A DNA stretch of 64,000 nt from Jiangella alkaliphila (GTDB lineage: Bacteria; Actinomycetota; Actinomycetes; Jiangellales; Jiangellaceae), in NCBI RefSeq assembly GCF_900105925.1, contig NZ_LT629791.1, forward strand, positions 1,984,001 to 2,048,000, written 5' to 3'. The notes under the pieces are model-generated. The model was not told where the DNA came from. It did not search any database and worked only from the letters and a program-made list of their open reading frames with translations. Positions 8,264 through 17,111 of the stretch are shown here, one piece after another; the first letter of the stretch is position 1; every line of letters begins with the position of its first letter. Both the position numbers and the translations under genes were made by a program.

Positions 8264-9093
8264 GCGATCGCCTCGATCTCGTCGGCGAACCGCTTCGGCG
8301 CGTCGAGCGGGACGAAGGTCCGGGCCTTGGGCACCGACACGAAGGTGGCGTCGCGGAACGCCCCCTGGAGCCGCCGGCCCAGCTTGGTTGTGAAGGCGCG
8401 GTCGTCGGCGCCCCAGACCAGTGAGACGGGGCCCGGGAAGCGGTCCAGCCGGGTCGAGACGTCGAGCAGCTCGTCCGCGTCGGCCGCCTTCAGGAACCGC
8501 ACCAGGTCGCGGACGACACCGTCGTCGCTGAGCGCGGGTTCGATCCAGGAGCGGGTCAGGTCGGCCGGGAGGTCGTGCGCCAGCAGGCCGAACCCGAGCC
8601 AGGACTGCCGCAGCGGGCGGACCCGCATCTGCCCGGCCAGGAACCGGGCGCGGCGCTCGTTCCGGAGCAGCGCGAACAGCGGCTTGAAGGGCGTGGGAGG
8701 GAAGACGTCGAGGCCGTCGCAGTTGCTGAGCACGACCCGTCCGACGCGGCTGGGGTTCTCGTCGATGACGAACTGGGCCAGCGCGCCGCCGGTGTCGTTG
8801 CCGACCAGCGTGACGGCGTCCAGGTCCAGCGCGTCGAGGAACTCGACGACCAGGCGCGCGACGCCGCGCGGCGACAGGTCGGCGTCGGGCTTCATGGCCG
8901 TGCGGTGTGCGCCGAGCGGCCAGTCGGGCGCGTAGGACCGGATCCCGCGCTCCGCCAGGAGGTCGGCCACCCTCGACCACAGCCTCCCATCGGTGAGCAG
9001 CGCGTGGACGAACACGACGGGCGGCGCGGCGGACGTGTCCGGTCCCGCGACGCGGTAGTGCATTTCGCCGGCGGAGAGCTCGATCGTGGCCAT
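8212..9093 (-). CDS. Alpha/beta hydrolase with Asp nucleophile (haloalkane dehalogenase-like)
   Basis: The ATG at 9093 begins MATIELSAGEMHYRV and gives 293 residues. The oxyanion region is VFVHALLTDGRLW, and the nucleophile elbow reads VGNDTGG, with aspartate where esterases have serine. The acid/base region is GADDRAFTTKL with a later FVPLDAPKRFADEI. An Asp nucleophile places it with haloalkane dehalogenases and epoxide hydrolases, but the canonical C-terminal His is not obvious (FVPLDAP where a HFxQED-like segment is expected). Catalytic activity is therefore uncertain. It is divergent from a TetR gene with a 65-bp regulatory gap and is probably its target. Confidence 0.8.
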   Translation of the reverse strand: MATIELSAGEMHYRVAGPDTSAAPPVVFVHALLTDGRLWSRVADLLAERGIRSYAPDWPLGAHRTAMKPDADLSPRGVARLVVEFLDALDLDAVTLVGNDTGGALAQFVIDENPSRVGRVVLSNCDGLDVFPPTPFKPLFALLRNERRARFLAGQMRVRPLRQSWLGFGLLAHDLPADLTRSWIEPALSDDGVVRDLVRFLKAADADELLDVSTRLDRFPGPVSLVWGADDRAFTTKLGRRLQGAFRDATFVSVPKARTFVPLDAPKRFADEIEAIAQDVASVSERSRRNGDR

Positions 9094-9146
9094 GGGAGGA
9101 CCTCCTAGACTCAAGAACACAAACAAACAGGCTGCACGTAAGGTAA

Positions 9147-9161
9147 CATACAGACAGTATG
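9147..9161. promoter_or_regulatory. Candidate TetR operator covering the tetR start codon
   Basis: CATAC-AGACA-GTATG is a perfect 5-bp inverted repeat with 5-base spacer. Its right arm contains the ATG (9159-9161) of the TetR gene, and it lies 54 bases from the start of the divergent hydrolase. No Shine-Dalgarno precedes that ATG, while TAACAT (9144-9149) could be a -10 box for a leaderless transcript. Confidence 0.5.
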
Positions 9162-9779
9162 AATGTTAAGCGTCGCACTCAAGCGGAACGGTCCGCCGCC
9201 ACCCGCATCGCGCTGGTCGCCGCGGGCCGGCGGCTCTTCGCCGCTCAGGGCTTCGCCGGCGTGGGCACCGAGGCGATCGTCCGCGAGGCCTCCGTCAGCC
9301 GGGGAGCGCTCTATCACCAGTTCGCCGACAAGACCGAGCTGTTCGCGGCGGTGCTCGATGACGTCGAGTCCGAGGTCGCCCAGCACCTCGCCGAGGTCGC
9401 GGGCGCCGCGGCAGAGGACGGCTTCGTGGCGGTCATGCTGCGCGCGGTGGAGGCGTGGCTCGAGCTCTGCGATCGGCCGGACATCCAGCGCATCGTGCTC
9501 GTCGACGGCCCGTCGGTACTGGGCTGGGCCCGGTGGCGCGAGATCTGCCAGTTCCACGTCCTGGGGCTCATCCAGGCCCTTCTCGAACAGGGCATGGCCG
9601 CGGGCGAGGTGGAGCGGCAGCCGATCGTCCCGCTGTCCCACGCGCTGATCGCGGTCGCGGACGAGGCGGCGATGTACGTCGCCTCCGCGGCCGATCCCGC
9701 TACCGCCCGAACCGAGATGGTGGACGTCGCCCGCCGGCTCCTCACGGGGTTCCTGACGCCGGCCGCGCGCCCCGCCTGA
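9159..9779 (+). CDS. TetR-family transcriptional regulator
   Basis: 206 residues. The N-terminal helix-turn-helix is canonical (AGRRLFAAQGFAGVGTEAIV then SVSRGALYHQFADKTELFAAVL), followed by an all-helical ligand domain (LELCDRPDIQRIVLVDGPSVLGW is typical of the TetR_C_49 group). Divergent placement and the palindrome at 9147-9161 point to autoregulation and control of the hydrolase. The ligand is unknown. Confidence 0.9.
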   Translation: MNVKRRTQAERSAATRIALVAAGRRLFAAQGFAGVGTEAIVREASVSRGALYHQFADKTELFAAVLDDVESEVAQHLAEVAGAAAEDGFVAVMLRAVEAWLELCDRPDIQRIVLVDGPSVLGWARWREICQFHVLGLIQALLEQGMAAGEVERQPIVPLSHALIAVADEAAMYVASAADPATARTEMVDVARRLLTGFLTPAARPA

Positions 9780-9794
9780 CACCCTCGCCCCCTG

Positions 9795-9861
9795 CCCGTT
9801 GATCATGGAGAAGGTCGGGTTTCCTGGCCGTCGAGAGCCGACCTTCTCCATGATCAACGGG
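9795..9861. repeat. Perfect inverted repeat, 24-bp arms, 19-base loop
   Basis: Bases 9795-9818 are perfectly complementary to 9838-9861; the arm contains GTTGATCATGGAGAAGGT. The element sits between a convergent TetR gene and an MFS gene, and the MFS stop codon lies in the right arm (9854-9856). It may be a two-way terminator or a member of a dispersed repeat family. Confidence 0.85.
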
Positions 9862-11134
9862 GTCGGGGGGAGCGGGTGGCGGCCAGGGCGGCCGCCGCGA
9901 GCATGACGGCGAACGTGCCGTAGGCGGCGGTGAGGCTCGTGCTGGCCAGCGCCCCGCCGCCGGCCTGGCCGAGCAGTCCGCCGACGGTCTCGGCCGTGAT
10001 GACCGCCGTCGCCAGCTGTGCCGCCCGCGCGCTGGTCCCCGTGGTCGCCCGGAGGTAGAGGCCGGGGTAGGCCAGCCCGACCCCGACGCCGCCGAGGGCC
10101 CAGGCGACCAGCGCGACGGCGAACTCGCGCGGCCCGGCGGCGAGGACGGCGGTGGCGGCCGCCGTCAGCGCGAGCCCGGCCGCCGGGACCTGCCGCTCCG
10201 GCGCCAGCCGGGTGACGACCAGGCTGGTCAGGCCCCACGCCAGCGGCGCGGCGCCGAGCACGGCCGCCGCCCGGGCGAGGCTGACGCCGTACTCGTCGGT
10301 CAGCAGGACGGTGACGAGGCTGTCGGCGCCGACGTACCCGGCGCCGAACAGCGTCATCGCGGCCAGTGCCGCCGGGGCTCCGCGCCGCAGCCGGGCCGTC
10401 CCCGCGGGCAGCAGCGCGATCGTCCCGGCGACCGCGGCCAGCGCGCCCACGGCGGCGACCGGCCAGACCCCGCCGGCCAGGACGACGGCCGCCGCGCCGG
10501 CCGGGATGAGCAGCGCGACCGGCCGCAGCCGCTGCCCGTCACCCGGCCCGTCATCCGGCCCGTCATCCCGCCCGGCACCGGACGGCGGCTCGCCGCGGAC
10601 CGCGCTTACCACCAGGAACCGCCCGGCCAGCACGACCGGCACCGGCGCCAGCAGGGCCCACCGCCAGCCGGCCGCGTGTTCGAGCGCGAGCGTCGCGGCC
10701 GGGCCGACCATCGCGGGCAGGATCCACATCGCCGACGACGCGGCGACCACCTTCAAGCGCAGCCGCTCGTCCAGCCGCCGGATCGCGGCGCTGATCCCGA
10801 AGACGGCGAGCAGCCCGCCCGCGGCGCCGGCGGTGAACCGGCCGAGCGCGAACGCCCACGCCTGCTGCGCTGTCGCCGCGACGACCAGCCCGCCGACGTA
10901 GAAGGCCGTGCCGGCCGCCAGCGTCCGCCCGGCGCCCAGCCCGCGCAGCACCGTCCCGGCCAGCGGCATCGCGACGAACAGGCCGAGCGTGCCGCCGGCG
11001 ATCAGCAGGCCGAGCCGGTCGCGGGCGCCGAGGTCGGCGGCGACGATCGGCAGCAGCGTCGACCCGACGAACGTGCTTACGGCCGCGGCGAACTCGAGCG
11101 CGACGATGCCCACGGCGAGCCGGCGGTTGCTCAT
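9854..11134 (-). CDS. MFS transporter
   Basis: 426 residues with twelve predicted membrane segments in two halves joined by a hydrophilic stretch rich in Gly-Asp (GRDDGPDDGPGDGQ, near residue 190). The loop GTVLRGLGAGRTLAAGT after segment 2 takes the place of MFS motif A, though degenerate. It resembles drug/proton antiporters of the DHA type. The stop codon lies inside the right arm of the inverted repeat. Start: ATG at 11134. It precedes nothing obvious in an operon, and the substrate is unknown. Confidence 0.85.
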   Translation of the reverse strand: MSNRRLAVGIVALEFAAAVSTFVGSTLLPIVAADLGARDRLGLLIAGGTLGLFVAMPLAGTVLRGLGAGRTLAAGTAFYVGGLVVAATAQQAWAFALGRFTAGAAGGLLAVFGISAAIRRLDERLRLKVVAASSAMWILPAMVGPAATLALEHAAGWRWALLAPVPVVLAGRFLVVSAVRGEPPSGAGRDDGPDDGPGDGQRLRPVALLIPAGAAAVVLAGGVWPVAAVGALAAVAGTIALLPAGTARLRRGAPAALAAMTLFGAGYVGADSLVTVLLTDEYGVSLARAAAVLGAAPLAWGLTSLVVTRLAPERQVPAAGLALTAAATAVLAAGPREFAVALVAWALGGVGVGLAYPGLYLRATTGTSARAAQLATAVITAETVGGLLGQAGGGALASTSLTAAYGTFAVMLAAAALAATRSPRPR

Positions 11135-11165
11135 GCGAGCATGCTAGCAACCTAGCGGCCGAGCC

Positions 11166-12011
11166 TCATCCGCCGAAGACGGCCCGGTGCTCGGCGACCC
11201 ACTGCGCGAACGTCCGGGCCGGCCGCCCGGTGACCTGCTCGACGGTCGGCAGCACGGTGTAGCCGGCCTCCGGCGGGTTCGTCCGCATCAGCAGGAAGAA
11301 CTCGACCTCCTCGTCGGAGAAGCCCTGCTCCCGCCACTGGCCGACGATCTGGTCCTGGGACAGCTCCTCGAAGCGGATCGGCCGGCCGAGCACCTCGCCG
11401 ATCACCGCGACCTTCTGCGGCGCGGTCAGCGCCTCGGGCCCGGTCAGCCAGTACTCCTGGCCGGCATGCTCGGCGCCGCCCGTCAGCGCGGCCGCCGCGA
11501 CGGAGGCGATGTCGGCGTCGTGCACCATGGCCGACGGGATGTCCGGGAAGCCGTCGCGGACGACTCCCTCGGACCGGATCGAGTCGGCCCACTCCTGCAC
11601 GTTGGACATGAACTCGACCGGCGCGAGGGAGGTGCACGCCAGGCCGCTCGCCTCGATGGCCAGTTCCAGGTCGCTCTTCTCCAGTTCGCCCTTGAGCAGC
11701 GTGACCCGGCGCACGCCCTTGCGCAGGGCGGTCTCGGCGATCTCCGCGCCGTTGTCGAGCGGGGAGTAGTCGGCGGCGTCGAAGCCGATGAGGTGCGCCG
11801 CGGCCACGCCCTCGAACGCGGCGTCGAGGCTGCCGGCGTCCTTGAGGTTGCCGGCGACGACGTCGGTGGCCGGCGGCAGGGCGGCGCGCTCCGGGTCGCG
11901 GGTCAGCGCCCGGACCCGGTGCCCGGCGCCGAGCAACTGATCGACCAACGGCCGGCCGACGTTGCCCGAAGCGCCGGTGACCAGGACGGATGTGGGTGCG
12001 TTGTTCGTCAT
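11166..12011 (-). CDS. NmrA-family NAD(P)-binding protein
   Basis: ATG at 12011 gives MTNNAPTSVLVTGASGNVGRPLV, with the GxxGxxG dinucleotide loop of NmrA-like/NAD(P)H:quinone oxidoreductase QorB-like proteins; 281 residues. It lacks the catalytic YxxxK. It lies 43 bases downstream of the end of the LacI-headed polysaccharide operon on the same strand. It could be its last gene, but has its own short leader and shows no functional link to it. Confidence 0.8.
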   Translation of the reverse strand: MTNNAPTSVLVTGASGNVGRPLVDQLLGAGHRVRALTRDPERAALPPATDVVAGNLKDAGSLDAAFEGVAAAHLIGFDAADYSPLDNGAEIAETALRKGVRRVTLLKGELEKSDLELAIEASGLACTSLAPVEFMSNVQEWADSIRSEGVVRDGFPDIPSAMVHDADIASVAAAALTGGAEHAGQEYWLTGPEALTAPQKVAVIGEVLGRPIRFEELSQDQIVGQWREQGFSDEEVEFFLLMRTNPPEAGYTVLPTVEQVTGRPARTFAQWVAEHRAVFGG

Positions 12012-12054
12012 GCCTCGACGGTAGGACCCCTTCCGGTAACTTTCTGTCCGCAAT

Positions 12055-13005
12055 TCACGAGGGGTTGAAGCACGGGTCGTGCGCGAAGGCGCCGAACGCC
12101 TGCTGCGCCGGGCCGCCGTCGGGGACGGTGACCCGCCAGTCGTCGCCGTCGGGGGCGTCGCCGTCGCGGTGGAAGTAGACGAACGCCTTCAGCCGCGGGT
12201 AGTCCGCCTTCACGACGGCGCGGGTGGTGGTCAGCCAGCTCGCCTGCACCGAGTCCACCGCGGCCCGGTGCACGCCGGTCTCGCCGACCATGAACGGCTT
12301 GTCGTGCTCGACGGCGAACGCGTGCGCCGCGTCGAACATCAGGTCGAACGGGCGGTAGTGGTAGGCCGGGTCGGTGTGCGGGCGGGCGTACGCGTCGGCG
12401 GCGATCCAGTCCACATGGTCGTCGCCGGGGTAGAAGGCGTCGGCCTTGAACGTCTCGCGGTACGCCCGCCAGGTGGGACACCAGACGAACGCGACGTTCG
12501 GCGCCGCGACGAGGAACTTCCAGTGCACGTACCGCCAGGTGTCCGTGAACAGCCCGGTGTCGGTGTAGCGCAGGTCGAACTCCCAGGTGAACCGCAGGAA
12601 CAGCGGCGCGCCGAGCGACGCCAGCAAGGTCGCCTGGCCCTCGATCTCGACGTCGTGCACCCCGTCGAGGATCTCCTGCAGCCGTGCCTGCGGCCCGGCG
12701 CCCCACGAGATCATCGGGATCCGGCCGGCGGCAATGTCGTTCTGCCACCGCTGCGTGTGTGGCGGCTCGCCCGCGTGGTGGAAGCAGTGGTTGATGCCGA
12801 GCTGGTGGCCGATCTTCGTCTCCAGCGACTCCGGCTGTGAGACCCCGGCGTCGTTCCCGGCATACACGTAGGCGCCGAAGTGGGCGCCGGCCGACGGGAT
12901 CAGCTCGCTGCGGTCGCGGGGTGCGGCGCCACGTGCGACGCCGGCGCCCAACGCGGTCGCCACGGCCGTGCCGGCGGTGAGCTTGATGAAGTCGCGTCGC
13001 TCCAT
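12055..13005 (-). CDS. Secreted GH26-like glycoside hydrolase
   Basis: 316 residues starting MERRDFIKLTAGTAVATALG, a twin-arginine-like export signal (RRDFIK). The body is a TIM-barrel of the GH26/mannanase type: LRFTWEFDLRY carries the probable acid/base Glu, VAFVWCPTWRAY and WIAADAYARP are strand ends, and PFMVGETGVHR carries the probable nucleophile Glu. It would cut a plant or microbial beta-glycan (beta-mannan or related) outside the cell. It is the last member of the seven-gene operon read from lacI, 5 bases after the beta-helix protein gene. The polysaccharide is not certain. Confidence 0.8.
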   Translation of the reverse strand: MERRDFIKLTAGTAVATALGAGVARGAAPRDRSELIPSAGAHFGAYVYAGNDAGVSQPESLETKIGHQLGINHCFHHAGEPPHTQRWQNDIAAGRIPMISWGAGPQARLQEILDGVHDVEIEGQATLLASLGAPLFLRFTWEFDLRYTDTGLFTDTWRYVHWKFLVAAPNVAFVWCPTWRAYRETFKADAFYPGDDHVDWIAADAYARPHTDPAYHYRPFDLMFDAAHAFAVEHDKPFMVGETGVHRAAVDSVQASWLTTTRAVVKADYPRLKAFVYFHRDGDAPDGDDWRVTVPDGGPAQQAFGAFAHDPCFNPS

Positions 13006-13010
13006 CGCCC

Positions 13011-15236
13011 TCACCCCGCGATCTCGATCAGCGCGAACTCGATCTCCGGCACCTTCCGCCCGGTCCCGTGGTCGACGACCGCGGCGCCCCACTGGGTGAA
13101 CTGCGGCTCGATGTTGCGGTAGCCGCGGTTGCCGCGCAGCACGATCCCGCTCGAGTCCTGGACGCTGACGGCGTACGGGTACGGCCCGAGCACGGTCGCG
13201 ACCCGGAAGAACACCGGGTTGGCGAACAGCAGGCCGGAGCTGCCGGTGATCTCCACGGCCTGCGACCGCCAGCCGTAGATGTGGTCCTCCGTCTGCAGGC
13301 CGAGGAACCGCCAGCCGTGCACGTTGCGGAGCACGACCTCGCGATGCTCGTGGTGTTCGACGGAGATCTCGTAGACGCGTGCGGGCACGTCGGTGTCCTC
13401 GACCAGCAGGCCGTTGTCGGCCCAGCCGTTGATGCTCCAGACGTTGGCGATCGTGCCACCGCCGCCGCGCACCCAGATGCTGTACTTGTGCCGTCCGCGG
13501 TAGGTGTAGCCCGGGTCGCCGGACGTGATGTCGTCCGGGTGCCACTTGATGAACTGCGTCGCGATGTCGGCCAGGTACGACCCGTCGCCGGACTGCCAGA
13601 GCAGGTTCACCGCACCGGGGGTCTGCTTCGCCGTGTCCACACCGAGCCCGACGACGATGTTCCGGCCGCCGAGCGGGGTCTCGACCAGTGCCCGCGGCGC
13701 GTCCGGGTCGGTGAAGTTCGGGTGCCCGTCGGCGGCGAGGAACCACGTCTGCCGGGGATGCAGCCCGATGAGGTTCGACGTCGGACGCAGCCGCAGGGTG
13801 TCACTGAGCACGTACTGCCCGATCGGCACGTACACGGTGTCGTACCGGTCGACGGCGGCCTGGAACACCTCGAGGTCGTCCTCGCCTGCGCCGATGGTCC
13901 GCCCGAGCGAGGCGGCGACGTCGGCCACGTTCGTCCACTCGCCGACCGGCGGCAGGTCGGGCACGTCGGTGCGCAGGATCCGCTTCGTCCAGCCCGTCCC
14001 AGCGGCCCCGACGACGTCCGCGTGGACGCCGTCGGTGCGGCTCTCGGCCGACGACAGCGCGCGCTCGACCCGCAGCCCGTACGTCAGCTCCTTGATCCGG
14101 CTGCTCGCGGTACGGGCCCGGGTCCGCTCGCCGGTCTGCGCGAGGAGCAGCAGGTCGCGCGTGCCCGCGGCGGTGCAGTTCAGCAGCGTCAGCTGGTTGC
14201 TGCCGCGGATCAGCGGGTCGGCGGCGCCGGGGATGGTGGAGCTCTCGTTCAGCACCACGGCGACGTCGCCGACGTCCTGGAAGTGCGAGTCCTCGACGTA
14301 GAGGTGCTGCCACTGGTCGACGGCGGACTCGAACGCCCGCGGCGCGCCGGCGAACACCGATCGGACGACCACCAGCTTGGCGTCGTTGAACATCCGGACG
14401 TTCATGCCGCGCTGGCCCTCGAACCGGCAGTCCAGCAAGGTCGTCTGCCAGCCGGCTGAGGCGGCGTAGGCGTGGAAGCCGATCTCGCCGCCGAACACCC
14501 GCACCCGCTGGATGAGGTTGGCGTTGTGGTCGATGCCGGTGTGGCCCTCGCCGACGTGGATGTCCATGTCCTGCAGGAGGCACAGCTGGGCGCCGGCGAA
14601 CCGGACGGCGAAGGTGTTCGGATTGCCGGGCTCGACGACGATGTCGAGGTTCACCAGGCCGGAGCCGAACGTGTCGTTGTTGGCGTACGTGAGCACGCCG
14701 CCGAACGGCCGGCGCCGGAACGAGAACAGGTCCCGCGGCGTGCCGGTCGCGTAGCCGGGCGTCGAGGCGCCGAGCACGAACACCGGCCGCCGCGCCCCGT
14801 ACCCGACGATCCGGACCGAGTCCCAGACGTCGATCGGCGCGGACAGCCGGTACCGGCCGGACGGCACCAGCACGACGCCGCCGCCGTCGCCGTGCGCGAA
14901 GCCGCGGGCGCCGCCGAGGATGTCGCCGAGCTTGTTGGCGATGCCCCGGCGCGACGCCTCGTCGACGGCGGCCTGCAGCGCGGCGGTGTCGTCGCCGACG
15001 CCGTCGCCATGTGCGGTGAACCCGGGGGAGCCGAGCACGACGGTGGTCGGGTCGGCCGGCAGCCCGGTGAGCGTCGACCCGAACACCGTCGGGTCCACGC
15101 CGGACTCCGACCAGCCGGCGGCCGCCGCCCGGGCGGGTGCCAGCGGGAGCAGTGGTGCGGCCGCGAGGCCGGCAGTGATGGCCAGCAACGAACGGCGGGA
15201 GAGCGATGGTGCGTCGGACGGGTGGTTCGGCGACAT
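13011..15236 (-). CDS. Secreted tandem beta-helix protein (pectate lyase 3 superfamily, GH28/GH55-like)
   Basis: 741 residues with a twin-arginine signal (LSRRSLLAITAGLAAAPLLP). Two Pectate_lyase_3-type repeats are visible: one opening HGDGVGDDTAALQAAVDEA with GGVVLVPSGRYRLSAPI, a second opening GEDDLEVFQAAVDRYDTVYV with IGQYVLSDTLRL. Two such beta-helices in one chain of this length recall GH55 exo-beta-1,3-glucanases, but GH28-like pectinolytic or epimerase activity is equally possible. No catalytic residue can be assigned with confidence. Within the sugar-transporter operon it probably releases the oligosaccharide that is taken up. Confidence 0.8.
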   Translation of the reverse strand: MSPNHPSDAPSLSRRSLLAITAGLAAAPLLPLAPARAAAAGWSESGVDPTVFGSTLTGLPADPTTVVLGSPGFTAHGDGVGDDTAALQAAVDEASRRGIANKLGDILGGARGFAHGDGGGVVLVPSGRYRLSAPIDVWDSVRIVGYGARRPVFVLGASTPGYATGTPRDLFSFRRRPFGGVLTYANNDTFGSGLVNLDIVVEPGNPNTFAVRFAGAQLCLLQDMDIHVGEGHTGIDHNANLIQRVRVFGGEIGFHAYAASAGWQTTLLDCRFEGQRGMNVRMFNDAKLVVVRSVFAGAPRAFESAVDQWQHLYVEDSHFQDVGDVAVVLNESSTIPGAADPLIRGSNQLTLLNCTAAGTRDLLLLAQTGERTRARTASSRIKELTYGLRVERALSSAESRTDGVHADVVGAAGTGWTKRILRTDVPDLPPVGEWTNVADVAASLGRTIGAGEDDLEVFQAAVDRYDTVYVPIGQYVLSDTLRLRPTSNLIGLHPRQTWFLAADGHPNFTDPDAPRALVETPLGGRNIVVGLGVDTAKQTPGAVNLLWQSGDGSYLADIATQFIKWHPDDITSGDPGYTYRGRHKYSIWVRGGGGTIANVWSINGWADNGLLVEDTDVPARVYEISVEHHEHREVVLRNVHGWRFLGLQTEDHIYGWRSQAVEITGSSGLLFANPVFFRVATVLGPYPYAVSVQDSSGIVLRGNRGYRNIEPQFTQWGAAVVDHGTGRKVPEIEFALIEIAG

Positions 15237-15267
15237 CGGCGAACTCCTCTCGCAGGAAAAGGTGAGG

Positions 15268-16194
15268 TCAGCCCTTCAGGCCGGTGTTCGCCAGGCCCTC
15301 GACGAACTGGCGCTGGGCCAGCAGGAACACCCCGAGCACCGGCAGCACCGTGAGCGTGGTGGCGGCCAGTTGGACGTTCCACATCGGCCCGCCGTAGGCG
15401 TCGACGTACTGCGTCAGCGCCAGCGGCAGGGTGAAGTTCTCGCGGCTGGACAGGAAGACCAACGGCTCCAGGAACAGGTTCCACGAGTGCAGGAAGGTGA
15501 AGATCGCGACCGCCGCGATGGCCGGTCGGGCCAGCGGGAACGCGATGCGGCGGAAGATGCCGGCCCGGCTGAGGCCGTCCATGCGGGCGGCCTCCTCCAG
15601 CTCGGCGGGGAGGGTCAGGAAGAACTGCCGCATGATGAACGTCGCGAGCACGCTGGGCGCCCCGACGATCGGGATGACGATCAGCGGCCAGTGCGTGTCG
15701 ATCAGCCCGGCCCAGTTGACCAGCCGGAACAGCGGCACGATGGTGACCTCGGCCGGCACCAGCAGACCGACCAGCACCACGCCGAACAGCAGGTTCGCCC
15801 CGGGGAAGCGGATGCGGGCGAACGCGTAGCCGGCCATCGACGACACCAGAATCGTGCCCACGGTGACCAGCGCCGCGATGTACATGCTGTTCCAGTACTG
15901 CTGCGCGAACGGCTGCAGGTCGAACACCTGGCCGTACGCCTCGGTGGTCGGCGACGACGGCCACAGCGTCGGCGGGATCCGCAGGATCTCGCTCATCGGC
16001 TTGAAGCTGCCCGTCACCATCCACCAGGTGGGGAAGACGAACGGCACGGCCAGCACGCACAGCAGTGCGAACACAACGATCATGGCCGGACGGCGCCGAC
16101 GGCGGCGCGACGGTGGCGGCGCCGGTGCTGCGGACCCCGGCGCCCCCGGCCCGCCTCCCGCGGCCACCGGAGCCTCGACGACGTCAGACCTCAT
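15268..16194 (-). CDS. Carbohydrate ABC transporter permease, MalG type
   Basis: 308 residues with six membrane segments and the EAA-loop ELEEAARMDGLSRAGIFRRI that docks the ATPase. The long cytoplasmic N-terminus is rich in Arg and Pro. It overlaps the upstream MalF-type gene by 11 bases, so they are coupled. No ATPase gene is present in this operon; actinobacterial sugar porters of this class usually share a MsiK-type ATPase encoded elsewhere. Confidence 0.92.
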   Translation of the reverse strand: MRSDVVEAPVAAGGGPGAPGSAAPAPPPSRRRRRRPAMIVVFALLCVLAVPFVFPTWWMVTGSFKPMSEILRIPPTLWPSSPTTEAYGQVFDLQPFAQQYWNSMYIAALVTVGTILVSSMAGYAFARIRFPGANLLFGVVLVGLLVPAEVTIVPLFRLVNWAGLIDTHWPLIVIPIVGAPSVLATFIMRQFFLTLPAELEEAARMDGLSRAGIFRRIAFPLARPAIAAVAIFTFLHSWNLFLEPLVFLSSRENFTLPLALTQYVDAYGGPMWNVQLAATTLTVLPVLGVFLLAQRQFVEGLANTGLKG

Positions 16195-17104
16195 GGAACA
16201 CCCACCGCCTCCGTGTCTGCCACTGGACGAACGTCAGGATCGCGACGATCACGAACAGCACCACCGACACGGCGCTGGCGTAGCCGAACTCCTGGAACTG
16301 GAAGGCCTGCTGGTAGAGGTAGTAGACGATCACCGTGGTCGACGTGCCCGGCCCGCCCTGCGTGAGCACGGCGATCTGCGCGAACACCTGCAGCGAGCCG
16401 ACCACCGTCAGGATCGACACCAGCAGGATCGTCCCGCTGATCAGCGGCACGGTCACCGACCAGAACGACCGCCACGGCGACGCGCCGTCCATGGTCGCGG
16501 CCTCGCGGACCTCCTTCGGCACGCCCTGCAGCGCGGCCAGGAACAGCACCATGTTGAGGCCGACGTTCTTGAACACCTGCACGACGATCACCGAGAGCAT
16601 CGCCGTCGGCCCCTCGCGCAGCCAGTTGGGCCCGTCGATGCCCAGCTGCGACAGGAACCCGTTGATGCCGCCGTCGGCCTGCAGCAGGAACCCCCACACG
16701 ATGGTCCACGCCACCAGCGACACCACGACCGGGGAGAAGAAGAACGCCCGGAACGTCGCCGTGCCCGGCAGCCGCTGGTTGAGCATGACCGCCAGCGCGA
16801 GCGCCAGGCCGACGTTGAGCAGCACCAGGCCGGCGGAGAAGATCCCGCTGGCCCGCAGCGCGTCGTGGAAGCCCGGGTCCGACGCCAGCCGCTCGTAGTT
16901 GTCCGTGCCCGAGTAGGTGAAGCTGTTCGCCAGCACGTTCCAGTCGTGCAGGCTGTACCAGACGACGGCGACCAGCGGCCCGATCACGAACAGCAGGCTG
17001 CCGACGAGCTGGGGCAGGACGAACGCGAAGCCGGTGAGGGTGTCCTCGCGCCGGTTCAGCCCGCGTCGTCGCCGCCGAGGCGGGCCGAGAGTCGCCGTCG
17101 CCAT
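16184..17104 (-). CDS. Carbohydrate ABC transporter permease, MalF type
   Basis: 306 residues with about six membrane segments and the EAA-type loop EVREAATMDGASPWRSFWSV. It begins 7 bases after the end of the solute-binding protein gene and overlaps the MalG-type gene. With that gene and the lipoprotein it forms a sugar importer, probably for the oligosaccharide released by the secreted enzymes of the same operon. Confidence 0.92.
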   Translation of the reverse strand: MATATLGPPRRRRRGLNRREDTLTGFAFVLPQLVGSLLFVIGPLVAVVWYSLHDWNVLANSFTYSGTDNYERLASDPGFHDALRASGIFSAGLVLLNVGLALALAVMLNQRLPGTATFRAFFFSPVVVSLVAWTIVWGFLLQADGGINGFLSQLGIDGPNWLREGPTAMLSVIVVQVFKNVGLNMVLFLAALQGVPKEVREAATMDGASPWRSFWSVTVPLISGTILLVSILTVVGSLQVFAQIAVLTQGGPGTSTTVIVYYLYQQAFQFQEFGYASAVSVVLFVIVAILTFVQWQTRRRWVFHEV

Positions 17105-17111
17105 GGTGACC

